A stretch of DNA of 14,779 bases from JAEZFI01 sp044508215 (GTDB lineage Bacteria; Actinomycetota; Acidimicrobiia; Acidimicrobiales; Microtrichaceae). This document shows, piece after piece, positions 6,341 to 14,779 of this stretch. Location: contig JBIQID010000079.1 of assembly GCA_044508215.1 (NCBI GenBank), forward strand, positions 1-14,779, read 5' to 3'. The notes below the pieces were generated by a model. That model was not told the origin of the DNA. It searched no databases and saw nothing but the letters and a program-made list of their open reading frames with translations. Position 1 is the first letter of the stretch. The number at the start of each line of letters is the position of its first letter. Made by a program: the position numbers and the translations under genes.

Positions 6341-6682
6341 TCAGCGCTTCTCCTTGATCTTGGCGGCCTTACCGACCCGATCACGGAGGTAGTACAGCTT
6401 GGCCCGACGGACGTCGCCGCGGGTGACGACCTCGATCTGGGCGATCACCGGGGAGTGCAGCGGGAAGGTGCGCTCGACGCCCACACCGAAGCTCAGCTTC
6501 CGCACGGTGAAGGTCTCGGCGACACCGCCGCCCTGGCGACGGATCACCACGCCCTGGAACACCTGGACGCGCTGGCGGGTGCCCTCGACGACCCGCACGT
6601 GCACCTTCACCGTGTCGCCGGGGGCGAACTCGGGGACGTCGTCCCGGAGGCTCTGTGCATCGACGAGGTCGGTCGGCTTCAT
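6341..6682 (-). CDS. rplS: 50S ribosomal protein bL19
   Basis: 113 residues, typical for bL19. The ATG at 6682 is fixed by AGGAG eight bases upstream. Family motifs are continuous: FAPGDTVKVHVRVVEG, RVQVFQGVVIRRQGGG, ETFTVRKLSFGVGVERTFPL and ending RAKLYYLRDRVGKAAKIKEKR. bL19 sits at the 30S-50S interface. In most bacteria rplS closes the rpsP-rimM-trmD-rplS operon; here a secreted-protein gene and a 169-base gap with a candidate promoter separate it from trmD, so it is probably at least partly expressed on its own. Confidence 0.97.
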   Translation of the reverse strand: MKPTDLVDAQSLRDDVPEFAPGDTVKVHVRVVEGTRQRVQVFQGVVIRRQGGGVAETFTVRKLSFGVGVERTFPLHSPVIAQIEVVTRGDVRRAKLYYLRDRVGKAAKIKEKR

Positions 6683-6769
6683 GTCGGGAGCTCCTGCAGC
6701 TTCGAACGGAGCGTCGGGCGGGGGTGGCCGGGCCGCGAAGGGGCCGCGACCGGGCGACGCAGGGTGTGG

Positions 6770-6799
6770 AGCGTACTGCGTCTCCCGAACACCGGCCAA
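6770..6799 (-). promoter_or_regulatory. Candidate rplS promoter
   Basis: On the minus strand TTGGCC (6799-6794) and TACGCT (6775-6770) are 18 bases apart, with predicted start near 6763 and an approximately 80-base leader before the rplS ATG. The site lies in the largest gap of the window, which otherwise holds only GC-rich leader sequence. The -35 matches consensus in four of six positions. Confidence 0.4.
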
Positions 6800-6851
6800 A
6801 CCGCTCGGGGTCAGGTGCCGGCGGTCGAGGTGACCGGGACAGGAATCGGGG

Positions 6852-7640
6852 TCAGGCGGTGAAGGTGTGGCAGCTCAGCACTCGCACCCGGGGGTCCGAC
6901 ATCGCGATGGGCGAGCCGTGGTGGTCGGTCGCCGCGAGGCACACCTCGTGCCTGCCCGAATCCACTGGGAGCTCGAAGCGGAGCGCCCGACCCTCGAGGC
7001 GCAGGGCCTCCACGACGTCCGGGCGGACCGCACCGAGGGTGAACGGCACCTCCGAGGGCGCCACCCATCCCCCGTCGAGGTACACCCGCACCCATTCGTG
7101 CGTGGGGAACCGGGAGATGTGCGCCTCGAACCACCAGCCCCGCACCGTGGCGGTCCCCTCGCTCACCTCCACCACGTCGATCGCCGCCGAGGTCCGGGCC
7201 TGGGGCACGTCGGTGCAGGCGATCCAGGTGTCGGGGCTCAGCCCTGCGTCCGGCGGCGACCACCCTGGCACCGCGGCGATGCACGCGTTGCCCACGCGGG
7301 GCGGCACGCCGAGCCACCAGTTGTCCACCCTGACCGTCCATCCAACGTTCACTCCCCCGTGCACCGCGTCGACGTCGGGGCGCGAGCCGAGCTCGAAGGA
7401 GGTCGAATCGTCGGTGGACCGGCTCAGCACCTGGCCGCCGGCGACCACCTCGAACCGGACGGCGCTCGCGGCCACGCCGTCAGGCAGGTGGGCCCAGCCG
7501 GACATCCGGAGTGACCCGGGTTCGGCCACGGCCGAGTCCAGGTGCCCGATCACGCCGTATCGGTTTTGGCACGCAGCCGCCGTGGCGATGACGCCGAACA
7601 GGCCGACGAGGAGGACGAATCGACGATGCCGACGGTTCAT
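6852..7640 (-). CDS. Secreted, possibly lipid-anchored protein with two diverged repeat domains
   Basis: 262 residues. The N-terminus MNRRHRRFVLLVGLFGVIAT then AAAC24 is a signal peptide with a weak lipobox, so lipoprotein anchoring is possible but not certain. The mature protein holds two copies of one domain. Copy 1 (about 31-144) has GHLDSAV, GSLRMSGWAHLPDG, SRPDVDAV, then Cys120 and Cys142. Copy 2 (about 152-260) has AAIDVVEV, GTATVRGWWF, VRPDVVEA, then Cys234 and Cys257. The pattern (G..D....G...v.GWa.dp...RPDV...G.H.VC..a....lsC) recurs in secreted actinobacterial proteins, often fused to enzymes. No enzyme domain is present here. The paired cysteines suggest one disulfide per copy. The start lacks a Shine-Dalgarno but follows a -10-like hexamer. 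The gene is inserted between trmD and rplS. Its function is unknown. Confidence 0.85.
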   Translation of the reverse strand: MNRRHRRFVLLVGLFGVIATAAACQNRYGVIGHLDSAVAEPGSLRMSGWAHLPDGVAASAVRFEVVAGGQVLSRSTDDSTSFELGSRPDVDAVHGGVNVGWTVRVDNWWLGVPPRVGNACIAAVPGWSPPDAGLSPDTWIACTDVPQARTSAAIDVVEVSEGTATVRGWWFEAHISRFPTHEWVRVYLDGGWVAPSEVPFTLGAVRPDVVEALRLEGRALRFELPVDSGRHEVCLAATDHHGSPIAMSDPRVRVLSCHTFTA

Positions 7641-7646
7641 GGGGCC

Positions 7647-7677
7647 AAGCTAGGCCGTACACCTCACGACGTGTCGA
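7647..7677 (-). promoter_or_regulatory. Candidate promoter for the two-repeat secreted protein (leaderless)
   Basis: On the minus strand TCGACA (7677-7672, five of six bases of the -35 consensus) and TAGCTT (7652-7647) are separated by 19 bases. The ATG at 7640 begins 6 bases past the -10 hexamer and has no Shine-Dalgarno, which fits a leaderless transcript. The spacer is slightly long. If real, the gene is transcribed separately from the upstream trmD operon. Confidence 0.45.
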
Positions 7678-7693
7678 GGGGGTCGGGGTCCGC

Positions 7694-8416
7694 TCAGCCC
7701 AGCTCGTCGAGCAGCCGCTGCTCCTCGGACGTGAGCCCTCCTCGCCGTTCGATGAGGTCGGGACGACGTTCGACCGTGCGTCGCAGCGCCTGGGCCCGAC
7801 GCCAGCGCTCGATCCGGCCGTGGTCGCCGGAGCGGAGCACGTCGGGCACCTCCCAGCCCCGGAACTCGGCCGGGCGGGTGTACTGCGGGTACTCGAGCAG
7901 CCCGGTGGTGAACGACTCGTCGCTGCCCGACGCGTCGTTGCCCATCACGCCCGGCAGCAGCCGCGTCACCGCCTCGATCACGAGCATGGCGGCGACCTCT
8001 CCGCCGGCGAGCACGACGTCGCCCACCGACAGCTCCCCGTCCACCAGGTGGTCGGCAACCCGCTGGTCGACGCCCTCGTAGCGCCCGCAGAGGAGCGAGA
8101 AGCCCTCCCCCGCGGCCAGCTCCTCTGCGACCTGCTGGTCGAAGCGCTGGCCACCCGGGCTGAGGAGGAAGAGCGGCCGCGGTGGGTCGGCGGCCTCCAC
8201 GCTGGCGAACAGCGGCTCGCAGCGCATGACCATGCCCGCACCGCCCCCGAACGGGGTGTCGTCGACCGTGCGGTGCACGTCGGTGGCGTGGTCCCTCGGG
8301 TCCCAGACCGACAGCTCGACCAGGTCCCGCTCCTGCGCCTTGCCGAGGAGGCTGCGGCTGCCGAAGTCGGTGATCATCCCGGGGAACAGCGTGAAGACGC
8401 CGATCCGGAACGTCAC
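7694..8416 (-). CDS. trmD: tRNA (guanine-N1-)-methyltransferase TrmD
   Basis: 240 residues. The GTG at 8416 overlaps the rimM stop as GTGA. It methylates G37 of tRNAs using S-adenosylmethionine to prevent +1 frameshifting. The trefoil-knot SPOUT domain is clear: IGVFTLFPGMI, VDDTPFGGGAGMVMRCEP, LLSPGGQRFDQQVAEEL, LCGRYEGVDQRV, SVGDVVLAGGE and RLLPGVMGNDASGSDESF, followed by GLLEYPQYTRPAEFRGWEVP and the C-terminal GDHGRIERWRRAQALRRT. Arg152 matches the catalytic Arg154 of the Haemophilus/E. coli enzyme. The position of the general base Asp169, fifteen residues on, is Glu167 here, which is a conservative but notable change. Confidence 0.96.
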   Translation of the reverse strand: MTFRIGVFTLFPGMITDFGSRSLLGKAQERDLVELSVWDPRDHATDVHRTVDDTPFGGGAGMVMRCEPLFASVEAADPPRPLFLLSPGGQRFDQQVAEELAAGEGFSLLCGRYEGVDQRVADHLVDGELSVGDVVLAGGEVAAMLVIEAVTRLLPGVMGNDASGSDESFTTGLLEYPQYTRPAEFRGWEVPDVLRSGDHGRIERWRRAQALRRTVERRPDLIERRGGLTSEEQRLLDELG

Positions 8417-8877
8417 AGGTCCCAGAGCCCCTCGGGCACCTCGACGGTCACCACCCCGTCGGTCGGTCCGTCCACCACGAACGTCAGCGGGACGAGGTGA
8501 CCGGTGTCCAGCTCCATCAGGTCGCTCGCGGGGTTGTCGATCACGGACACCACGCGCCCCCGGGACACGCCGCTCGAGTCGCGGACCTCCGCACCGATCA
8601 GCTCGTGCACCCAGATCGTGTCGTCGTCGTCGAGCGGATCGGCGGTGAGCTCCCGTGTGACGAGCTCCTCCGCGGTGTCGCGGTGGTCGACGCCCTCGAA
8701 GCGCACGAACCACCGGCGGCCGTCGAAGCGGGCGTGCCGGACGACCAGCTCCCGGTCCCCCGCGTAGAGGACGGAACCCACCTCCATCCGCTCGTCGCGG
8801 TCGGTGGTGAGCTGCACGGTGAGCGTGCCGTCGAGGCCGTGCGGCTTGCCGATGCGGCCGACGCTCAGCCGATCCAC
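8413..8877 (-). CDS. rimM: 16S rRNA processing protein RimM
   Basis: 154 residues from the GTG at 8877, ten bases after the khpA stop. An upstream extension of the frame lacks a better start and would overlap khpA. The N-terminal RimM barrel begins RLSVGRIGKPHGLDGTLTV (residues 3-21) and runs to about 80 with the RWFVRFEGVDHRDTAEELV segment. The C-terminal PRC-barrel starts at about 88 (IWVHELIGAEV) and ends VEVPEGLWDL. RimM assists maturation of the 30S head and binds uS19. The gene is translationally coupled to trmD, the usual operon partner. Confidence 0.95.
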   Translation of the reverse strand: MDRLSVGRIGKPHGLDGTLTVQLTTDRDERMEVGSVLYAGDRELVVRHARFDGRRWFVRFEGVDHRDTAEELVTRELTADPLDDDDTIWVHELIGAEVRDSSGVSRGRVVSVIDNPASDLMELDTGHLVPLTFVVDGPTDGVVTVEVPEGLWDL

Positions 8878-8887
8878 GGCAGGGCGG

Positions 8888-9154
8888 TCAGTCCAAGAAC
8901 TCGATGTCGACGGGACCGGCGTCGTCGCGGGCGGCGATGGCACGGCCCACGGCGCGGATCGCGATGGCGGTGCGGCCACGCTTGCCGATGAGGCGCCCGA
9001 TCTCGCCGTCGGCGGCGTTCACGTTGATCCGGGGCGTGGCCTGGGACTCGTCGACCTCGACCCGCACCTCGCCGGGCTCGTCGACGAGCGACTTGGCGAG
9101 GTGCTCGACCACGGCGGCGGCCGGAGCGAGCGGTGCGGCGGAGGCGTCGCTCAC
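8888..9154 (-). CDS. khpA: KH-domain RNA-binding protein KhpA
   Basis: 88 residues. The GTG at 9154 overlaps the rpsP stop as GTGA. A single KH domain fills the protein: VVEHLAKSLVDEPGEV (helix and strand), RINVNAADGEIGRLIGKRGR with the GxxG loop at Gly57-Gly60, then TAIAIRAVGRAIAA. It belongs to the small KhpA/YlqC family, which binds RNA, often with KhpB, and is coded between rpsP and rimM in many Gram-positive bacteria and actinobacteria. An Ala/Pro-rich lead of about 12 residues precedes the domain. Confidence 0.94.
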   Translation of the reverse strand: MSDASAAPLAPAAAVVEHLAKSLVDEPGEVRVEVDESQATPRINVNAADGEIGRLIGKRGRTAIAIRAVGRAIAARDDAGPVDIEFLD

Positions 9155-9423
9155 TTGGAGGCCTTCGACGCCTGGAACGTGTCCCACGTGCCGGCGACCT
9201 TCAGGATCTTCTCGACGCGCTCGGTGGGGAGCGCCCCGTTCTGCAGCCACTTGAGCGCCTTCTCGTCGTCGACGACGAGGGTGGACGGCTCGGTGCGGGG
9301 GTCGTAGGTGCCGACGATCTCGATGAACCGGCCGTCGCGGGGCGCGCGGGAGTCGGCGGCGACGATCCGGTAGGTGGGCTGCTTCTTCTTGCCCATGCGC
9401 ATCAGGCGAAGTCGGACGGCCAT
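9151..9423 (-). CDS. rpsP: 30S ribosomal protein bS16
   Basis: 90 residues. It begins MAVRLRLMRMGKKKQPTYRI, the highly conserved bS16 start, followed by VAADSRAPRDGRFIEIVGTYDP, and KALKWLQNGALPTERVEKIL near the end. The ATG at 9423 matches the universal N-terminus, so a longer reading frame upstream is not used. The ribosome site is weak (GAGAGAG). It is the first gene of the rpsP-khpA-rimM-trmD unit, with a TATTGT -10 about 40 bases upstream. Confidence 0.97.
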   Translation of the reverse strand: MAVRLRLMRMGKKKQPTYRIVAADSRAPRDGRFIEIVGTYDPRTEPSTLVVDDEKALKWLQNGALPTERVEKILKVAGTWDTFQASKASK

Positions 9424-9461
9424 GTGGGTGTGCTCTCTCTCAAGATCTCGGGGGAGGACGA

Positions 9462-9467
9462 ACAATA
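9462..9467 (-). promoter_or_regulatory. Candidate -10 element of the rpsP operon promoter
   Basis: TATTGT lies on the minus strand, with predicted start near 9455 and an approximately 30-base leader before the rpsP ATG. It sits in the only AT-containing patch of an otherwise very GC-rich gap. No convincing -35 is present at 16-19 bases; TTGCGG occurs at 21 bases, which is too far. Confidence 0.4.
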
Positions 9468-9510
9468 CTGCTGGGTCGGGTCCCTGGGCCGCAACCCGGG
9501 GCCCCGAGAA

Positions 9511-9567
9511 CCCGTTCTGCTGTGCAGGATCGGCCCGTTCGGGGCGATCCTGCGCGACAGAACCGGG
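9511..9567 (-). terminator. Large interrupted inverted repeat between gmk and rpsP, probable terminator
   Basis: The inner stem is nine perfect pairs (9524-9532 with 9545-9553), capped after one mismatch by three more pairs and a four-base loop (9537-9540). Beyond a 4x4 internal loop a second stem of six pairs continues (9514-9519 with 9558-9563), and a CCC/GGG pairing follows past one bulged base. It starts 12 bases after the gmk stop and ends before the rpsP promoter. No T-run follows on either strand, so it would be a U-less terminator; other roles such as a regulatory leader are possible. Confidence 0.55.
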
Positions 9568-9579
9568 CGGGGTGCGACG

Positions 9580-10128
9580 TCAGCCGGCGTGACGAAGCGA
9601 GCGCTGCGACTCGATGTAGGCGTGGACCTCTTCGATGCAGCGCTCGAGGTCGTCGTTCACGATCACGTGCGAGCCGAGGTCGGACGCCACCTTCACCTCT
9701 TCGTCGGCCTTCTGGAGCCGCTGCTCGATCCGCTCCGGGCTCTCCCCACGGCCGGCGAGGCGCTCCCGCTGGTGCTCCCGGCTGGGGGCGTCGATGAAGA
9801 TGCTGACCGCGTCCGGGAAGCGCTCGAGGATCTGCCGGGCGCCGTGCACGTCGATCTCGAAGAGGGTGTCGCACCCCTCGGGAGCGGAGGGGACGGGGCT
9901 GCCCTGCATGTAGTCGAGGAACTCCACCCACTCGATGAAGCCGCCGTCCTCCACGTTGCGGAGGAACTCCTCTCGGCTCACGAAGTTGTAGGCGTCCTCG
10001 GGCTCCCCCGGACGGCGGGCGCGGGTGGTCCACGACCGGGAGAGCCAGAGCTTCGGGTCGCGCCGGACCAGCTCCTCGACCACGGTGCCCTTGCCGACCC
10101 CGCCCGGACCGGAGATCACCACGATCAC
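9580..10128 (-). CDS. gmk: Guanylate kinase
   Basis: 182 residues. The GTG at 10128 overlaps the mihF stop as GTGA, with GAGG seven bases upstream. It converts GMP and ATP to GDP and ADP. The P-loop is GPGGVGKGT (7-15), with Gly at the usual Ser position. GMP-site and lid motifs include SRSWTTRARRPGE, YNFVSREEF, FEIDVHGARQI and the late VIVNDDLE. Two departures are visible. The usual N-Y-Y-G-T/S segment of the GMP pocket reads Y-M-Q-G-S (74-78), so the second Tyr, a guanine-pocket contact, is Gln. The stretch between it and EIDVHGA is about four residues shorter than in E. coli. Position after mihF is the common actinobacterial arrangement, but rpoZ does not follow. Confidence 0.94.
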   Translation of the reverse strand: MIVVISGPGGVGKGTVVEELVRRDPKLWLSRSWTTRARRPGEPEDAYNFVSREEFLRNVEDGGFIEWVEFLDYMQGSPVPSAPEGCDTLFEIDVHGARQILERFPDAVSIFIDAPSREHQRERLAGRGESPERIEQRLQKADEEVKVASDLGSHVIVNDDLERCIEEVHAYIESQRSLRHAG

Positions 10129-10415
10129 GCCTGCACCTCAGCGAACGCGCGGCGCAGAGCGTCGCCGTCGACCTCGGAGACCGCGGTGCGGTGATCGATC
10201 CCGAGCCCGTCGAGGGTCCGCCGGCACACGACCTTCCCCCACCCGGGGAGCGCCTGCACCACCTCGAGCACGTGGATCATCCCCACCATCTCGTCCCGGC
10301 CAGCCCGTTCGAGGACGCCGTCGAGGCTGGTCGTCCCCGCTGCGACCTCGGCGAGCACCTCGGTGCGCACCCGGCGAACCGTTGCGGCCCAGTCGAGGGC
10401 GGCCTCACGATCCAC
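10125..10415 (-). CDS. mihF: Actinobacterial integration host factor (mIHF)
   Basis: 96 residues from a GTG at 10415, six bases after the pyrF stop. The single domain matches mIHF: an N-terminal helix with Arg-rich AATVRRVRTEVLAEV, the conserved TSLDGVLERAGRDEMVGMIHV segment, the H2TH-like core LEVVQALPGWGKVVCRRTL and then GLGIDHRTAVSEVDGDALRRAF. mIHF is a nucleoid-associated protein that bends DNA and aids integrase-mediated recombination; it is unrelated to the HU/IHF fold. Residue Trp59 in LPGWGKV replaces the more usual small or aliphatic residue. Location between pyrF and gmk is the conserved place for this gene in actinobacteria. Confidence 0.93.
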   Translation of the reverse strand: MDREAALDWAATVRRVRTEVLAEVAAGTTSLDGVLERAGRDEMVGMIHVLEVVQALPGWGKVVCRRTLDGLGIDHRTAVSEVDGDALRRAFAEVQA

Positions 10416-10421
10416 GGTCGC

Positions 10422-11123
10422 TCAACCCGCCACGGCGGACGCCACCTCGCGGGCGGCGTCGATGGGGTCGTCGGCCTGGGTGACGGCCCGGCCGATGACC
10501 AACAGGTCCGCTCCGTTCGCTGCCGCCTGCTGCGGCGTGGCCGAACGGGCCTGGTCGTGGGTGGCGCCACCCGGCAGGCGGATGCCGGGGACCACCCGGC
10601 GCATCCGGGGAGCGAGCTCCCGGGCGGTCTGCAGGTCGGACGCCGCCAGGATCAGGCCGCCGCACCCGCCTTCGAGGGCCATGCGCACCCGGTTGGGAAC
10701 GATGTGGGGCGGCGCCGTGTCGTCGCTCGTGAGCACCGTGACGGCCAGGGCGACCGGCGCCTCCAGCCCGGCACGCTCGGCGCCGTGGGCCAGGCCCTCC
10801 ACCCCCGCCTTGAGCATGTCGACACCGCCGAGCGCGTGCAGCGTGAGGTACTCCACGCCGAGCGCGCCGAGCACCCGGGTCGACTTGTTCACGGTCGTGG
10901 GGATGTCGAACAGCTTGAGGTCGAGGAACACCGAGTAGCCGAGGTCGCGCATCGCCCCGATCGCGTCGGGGCCGCTGGCGCTGAACAGCTCGAGGCCGAT
11001 CTTCGCCACGCCGAACCACGGGCGGAGTTGCACCGCCAACCGGTGCGCCTCCACGAGGTCGTCCGTGTCGAGCGCCAACGCCAGGCGCTGCCGGACCTCG
11101 TCGGGGACCTCGGTGTCAGACAT
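10422..11123 (-). CDS. pyrF: Orotidine 5'-phosphate decarboxylase
   Basis: 233 residues. The ATG at 11123 has GGAGG five bases upstream and overlaps the pyrD stop by eight bases. It catalyses the last step of UMP synthesis, decarboxylating OMP. The TIM-barrel active-site charges are all present: Lys41 in VAKIGLELF and Asp68, Lys70 and Asp73 in FLDLKLFDIPTT. Phosphate-binding ends are seen in GIRLPGG and VIGRAVTQADDP. Length and motifs fit the short E. coli/Bacillus-type PyrF rather than the longer form used by mycobacteria. Confidence 0.96.
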   Translation of the reverse strand: MSDTEVPDEVRQRLALALDTDDLVEAHRLAVQLRPWFGVAKIGLELFSASGPDAIGAMRDLGYSVFLDLKLFDIPTTVNKSTRVLGALGVEYLTLHALGGVDMLKAGVEGLAHGAERAGLEAPVALAVTVLTSDDTAPPHIVPNRVRMALEGGCGGLILAASDLQTARELAPRMRRVVPGIRLPGGATHDQARSATPQQAAANGADLLVIGRAVTQADDPIDAAREVASAVAG

Positions 11124-12063
11124 GTGCTCCTCCGGTCAGCTCCGACACGGTGTCGACGCCCTGTGCGCCGCACCACGTCTCGATCTCGTCCAGCACCCGC
11201 TCGGCTGCGCGTGGGTCGGCGAATGACGCCGTCCCCACCTGCACCGCGTGGGCGCCTGCCACCATCATCTCGACGGCGTCGTTCCCCGAAGCGATGCCTC
11301 CGACCCCGATGATCGGCAGCGTGGGGAGCGCGGCCCGGCAATCGTAGACAGCGCGCACCGCAACGGGGTGCATCGCCGGGCCCGAGAGCCCTCCCCCGCC
11401 GCCACCCAGCCTCGGCCGGCGGGTCACGGGGTCGATCGCCAGGCCGAGGAGCGTGTTGGTGAGGGTGACGGCGTCCGCGCCGGCGCCGGCCACCGAGCGG
11501 GCGACGTCGACGAGGCGGTCGGTGTTCGGGCTGAGCTTCGCCCAGAGGGGGCGCCCCGCCGCTCGGGCGATCGCCTCGACCACGGCGGCCGAGGCCTCGG
11601 CGTCGTGGGCGAAGATCGACTTGCCGGACAGGTTCGGACAGGAGAGGTTCACCTCGACCGCCACGACCTCCGGGGGCAGCTCGCCGACCAGGCGGGCAAC
11701 GGCGCCGTACTCCTCGACCGAGCGGCCCCACACCGACACCACCACCCGGGCGCCCGTGGCGAGCAGGTCGGGCAGCTCGTCGTCACGCCACGCCGGCAGA
11801 CCGGGGTTCTGGAGGCCCACGGAGTTCAGCATCCCGGCGGGGGTCTCGTGGACCCGTGGCGCCGGGTTGCCGTCCCACCGCTCGGCGGACAGCGACTTCA
11901 CGACCACCGCCCCGAGGCGACCGAGGTCGAGGTAGCGGCCCAGCTCGTCGCCGTGCCCGGCCGTCCCCGCAGCGGTCATCACCGGGTTGGGGAGCGCCAC
12001 GTCGCCCACCTCCACCGAGAGGTCGACCCGGCGAGCGGGTCCCCGGCGACGGGTGAGGGACAC
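11116..12063 (-). CDS. pyrD: Dihydroorotate dehydrogenase, class 1 (1B-like)
   Basis: 315 residues. The GTG at 12063 directly abuts the carB stop (TGAGTG), with GGGGGA seven bases before it. It oxidises dihydroorotate to orotate with FMN. The class 1 catalytic base is Cys142 in VNLSCPN, and FMN/substrate residues include Lys56 in VVKSLS, the NSVGLQNPG loop, Lys176 in AKLSPN and GVGGIASG. NTLLGLAIDPVTRRP followed by GGLSGPAMHPVA is characteristic of the NAD-dependent 1B subclass, which normally partners with the iron-sulfur/FAD subunit PyrK. No pyrK lies between carB and pyrD or anywhere else in the window. Confidence 0.95.
   Translation of the reverse strand: MSLTRRRGPARRVDLSVEVGDVALPNPVMTAAGTAGHGDELGRYLDLGRLGAVVVKSLSAERWDGNPAPRVHETPAGMLNSVGLQNPGLPAWRDDELPDLLATGARVVVSVWGRSVEEYGAVARLVGELPPEVVAVEVNLSCPNLSGKSIFAHDAEASAAVVEAIARAAGRPLWAKLSPNTDRLVDVARSVAGAGADAVTLTNTLLGLAIDPVTRRPRLGGGGGGLSGPAMHPVAVRAVYDCRAALPTLPIIGVGGIASGNDAVEMMVAGAHAVQVGTASFADPRAAERVLDEIETWCGAQGVDTVSELTGGAHV

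Positions 12064-14779
<2,716 letters not shown>

Noticed and set aside
6330..6342. Short hairpin overlapping the rplS stop codon (five perfect pairs, three-base loop)
   Set aside because: It is too short, overlaps coding sequence and lacks a T-run; such stems arise easily at this GC content.
6805..6855. Ten-base direct repeat (6805-6814 and 6846-6855) after the two-repeat protein gene
   Set aside because: Only two copies 41 bases apart, one containing the stop codon, with no terminal inverted repeats or transposase to suggest an insertion scar.
9133..10194. 353-codon plus-strand frame across rpsP, the gap and gmk
   Set aside because: It runs opposite two conserved genes and the inverted repeat, with no domain signature or ribosome site.

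Overview
The window is very GC-rich and gene-dense. It looks like the chromosome of an actinomycete, most probably of the Acidimicrobiia type. This is inferred from four things: an actinobacterial integration host factor (mIHF) next to guanylate kinase, a WhiG/FliA-type sigma factor beside an M23 peptidase, a class 1B dihydroorotate dehydrogenase, and many GTG starts with GTGA stop/start overlaps. No phage, IS, CRISPR, tRNA or rRNA is visible. Seventeen genes lie on the minus strand, two of them cut by the window ends. Two small genes lie on the plus strand. No gene-free stretch exceeds 170 bases.

Read in the direction of transcription (high to low coordinates), the first block is pyrimidine synthesis. 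It holds carB (5' end cut by the window), pyrD, pyrF, mihF and gmk at 14779-9580, closely packed and almost certainly one operon. A large interrupted inverted repeat at 9511-9567 closes it. The second block is the ribosome/tRNA set rpsP, khpA, rimM and trmD at 9423-7694. It is followed by an unusual secreted, possibly lipid-anchored, two-repeat protein at 7640-6852 with its own candidate promoter, and then by rplS at 6682-6341. This protein splits the usual trmD-rplS neighbourhood.

The third block, 6232-334, is the DNA-processing/competence neighbourhood: yraN, then a DUF480 (YceH-like) gene, comM, dprA, a XerC/D-type tyrosine recombinase and a WhiG/FliA-family sigma factor. The start of a secreted M23 peptidase runs off the low-coordinate end. 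This order matches a gene neighbourhood common in actinobacteria, but lepB and rnhB, often found between rplS and yraN, are absent. In natural transformation DprA loads RecA on incoming single strands and ComM extends the recombination branch, so their presence suggests, but does not prove, DNA uptake ability.

A two-gene island on the plus strand (5546-5876) sits between yraN and the YceH-like gene. It encodes a 36-residue single-pass membrane protein and, 7 bases on, a 70-residue CxxC/His/Cys protein that is probably zinc-binding. It starts 21 bases from the divergent YceH-like gene and ends 2 bases from the convergent yraN stop. This pair and the two-repeat secreted protein are the least explained parts of the window. 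The rest is recognisable core genome, with a few residue-level oddities in TrmD, Gmk and CarB.
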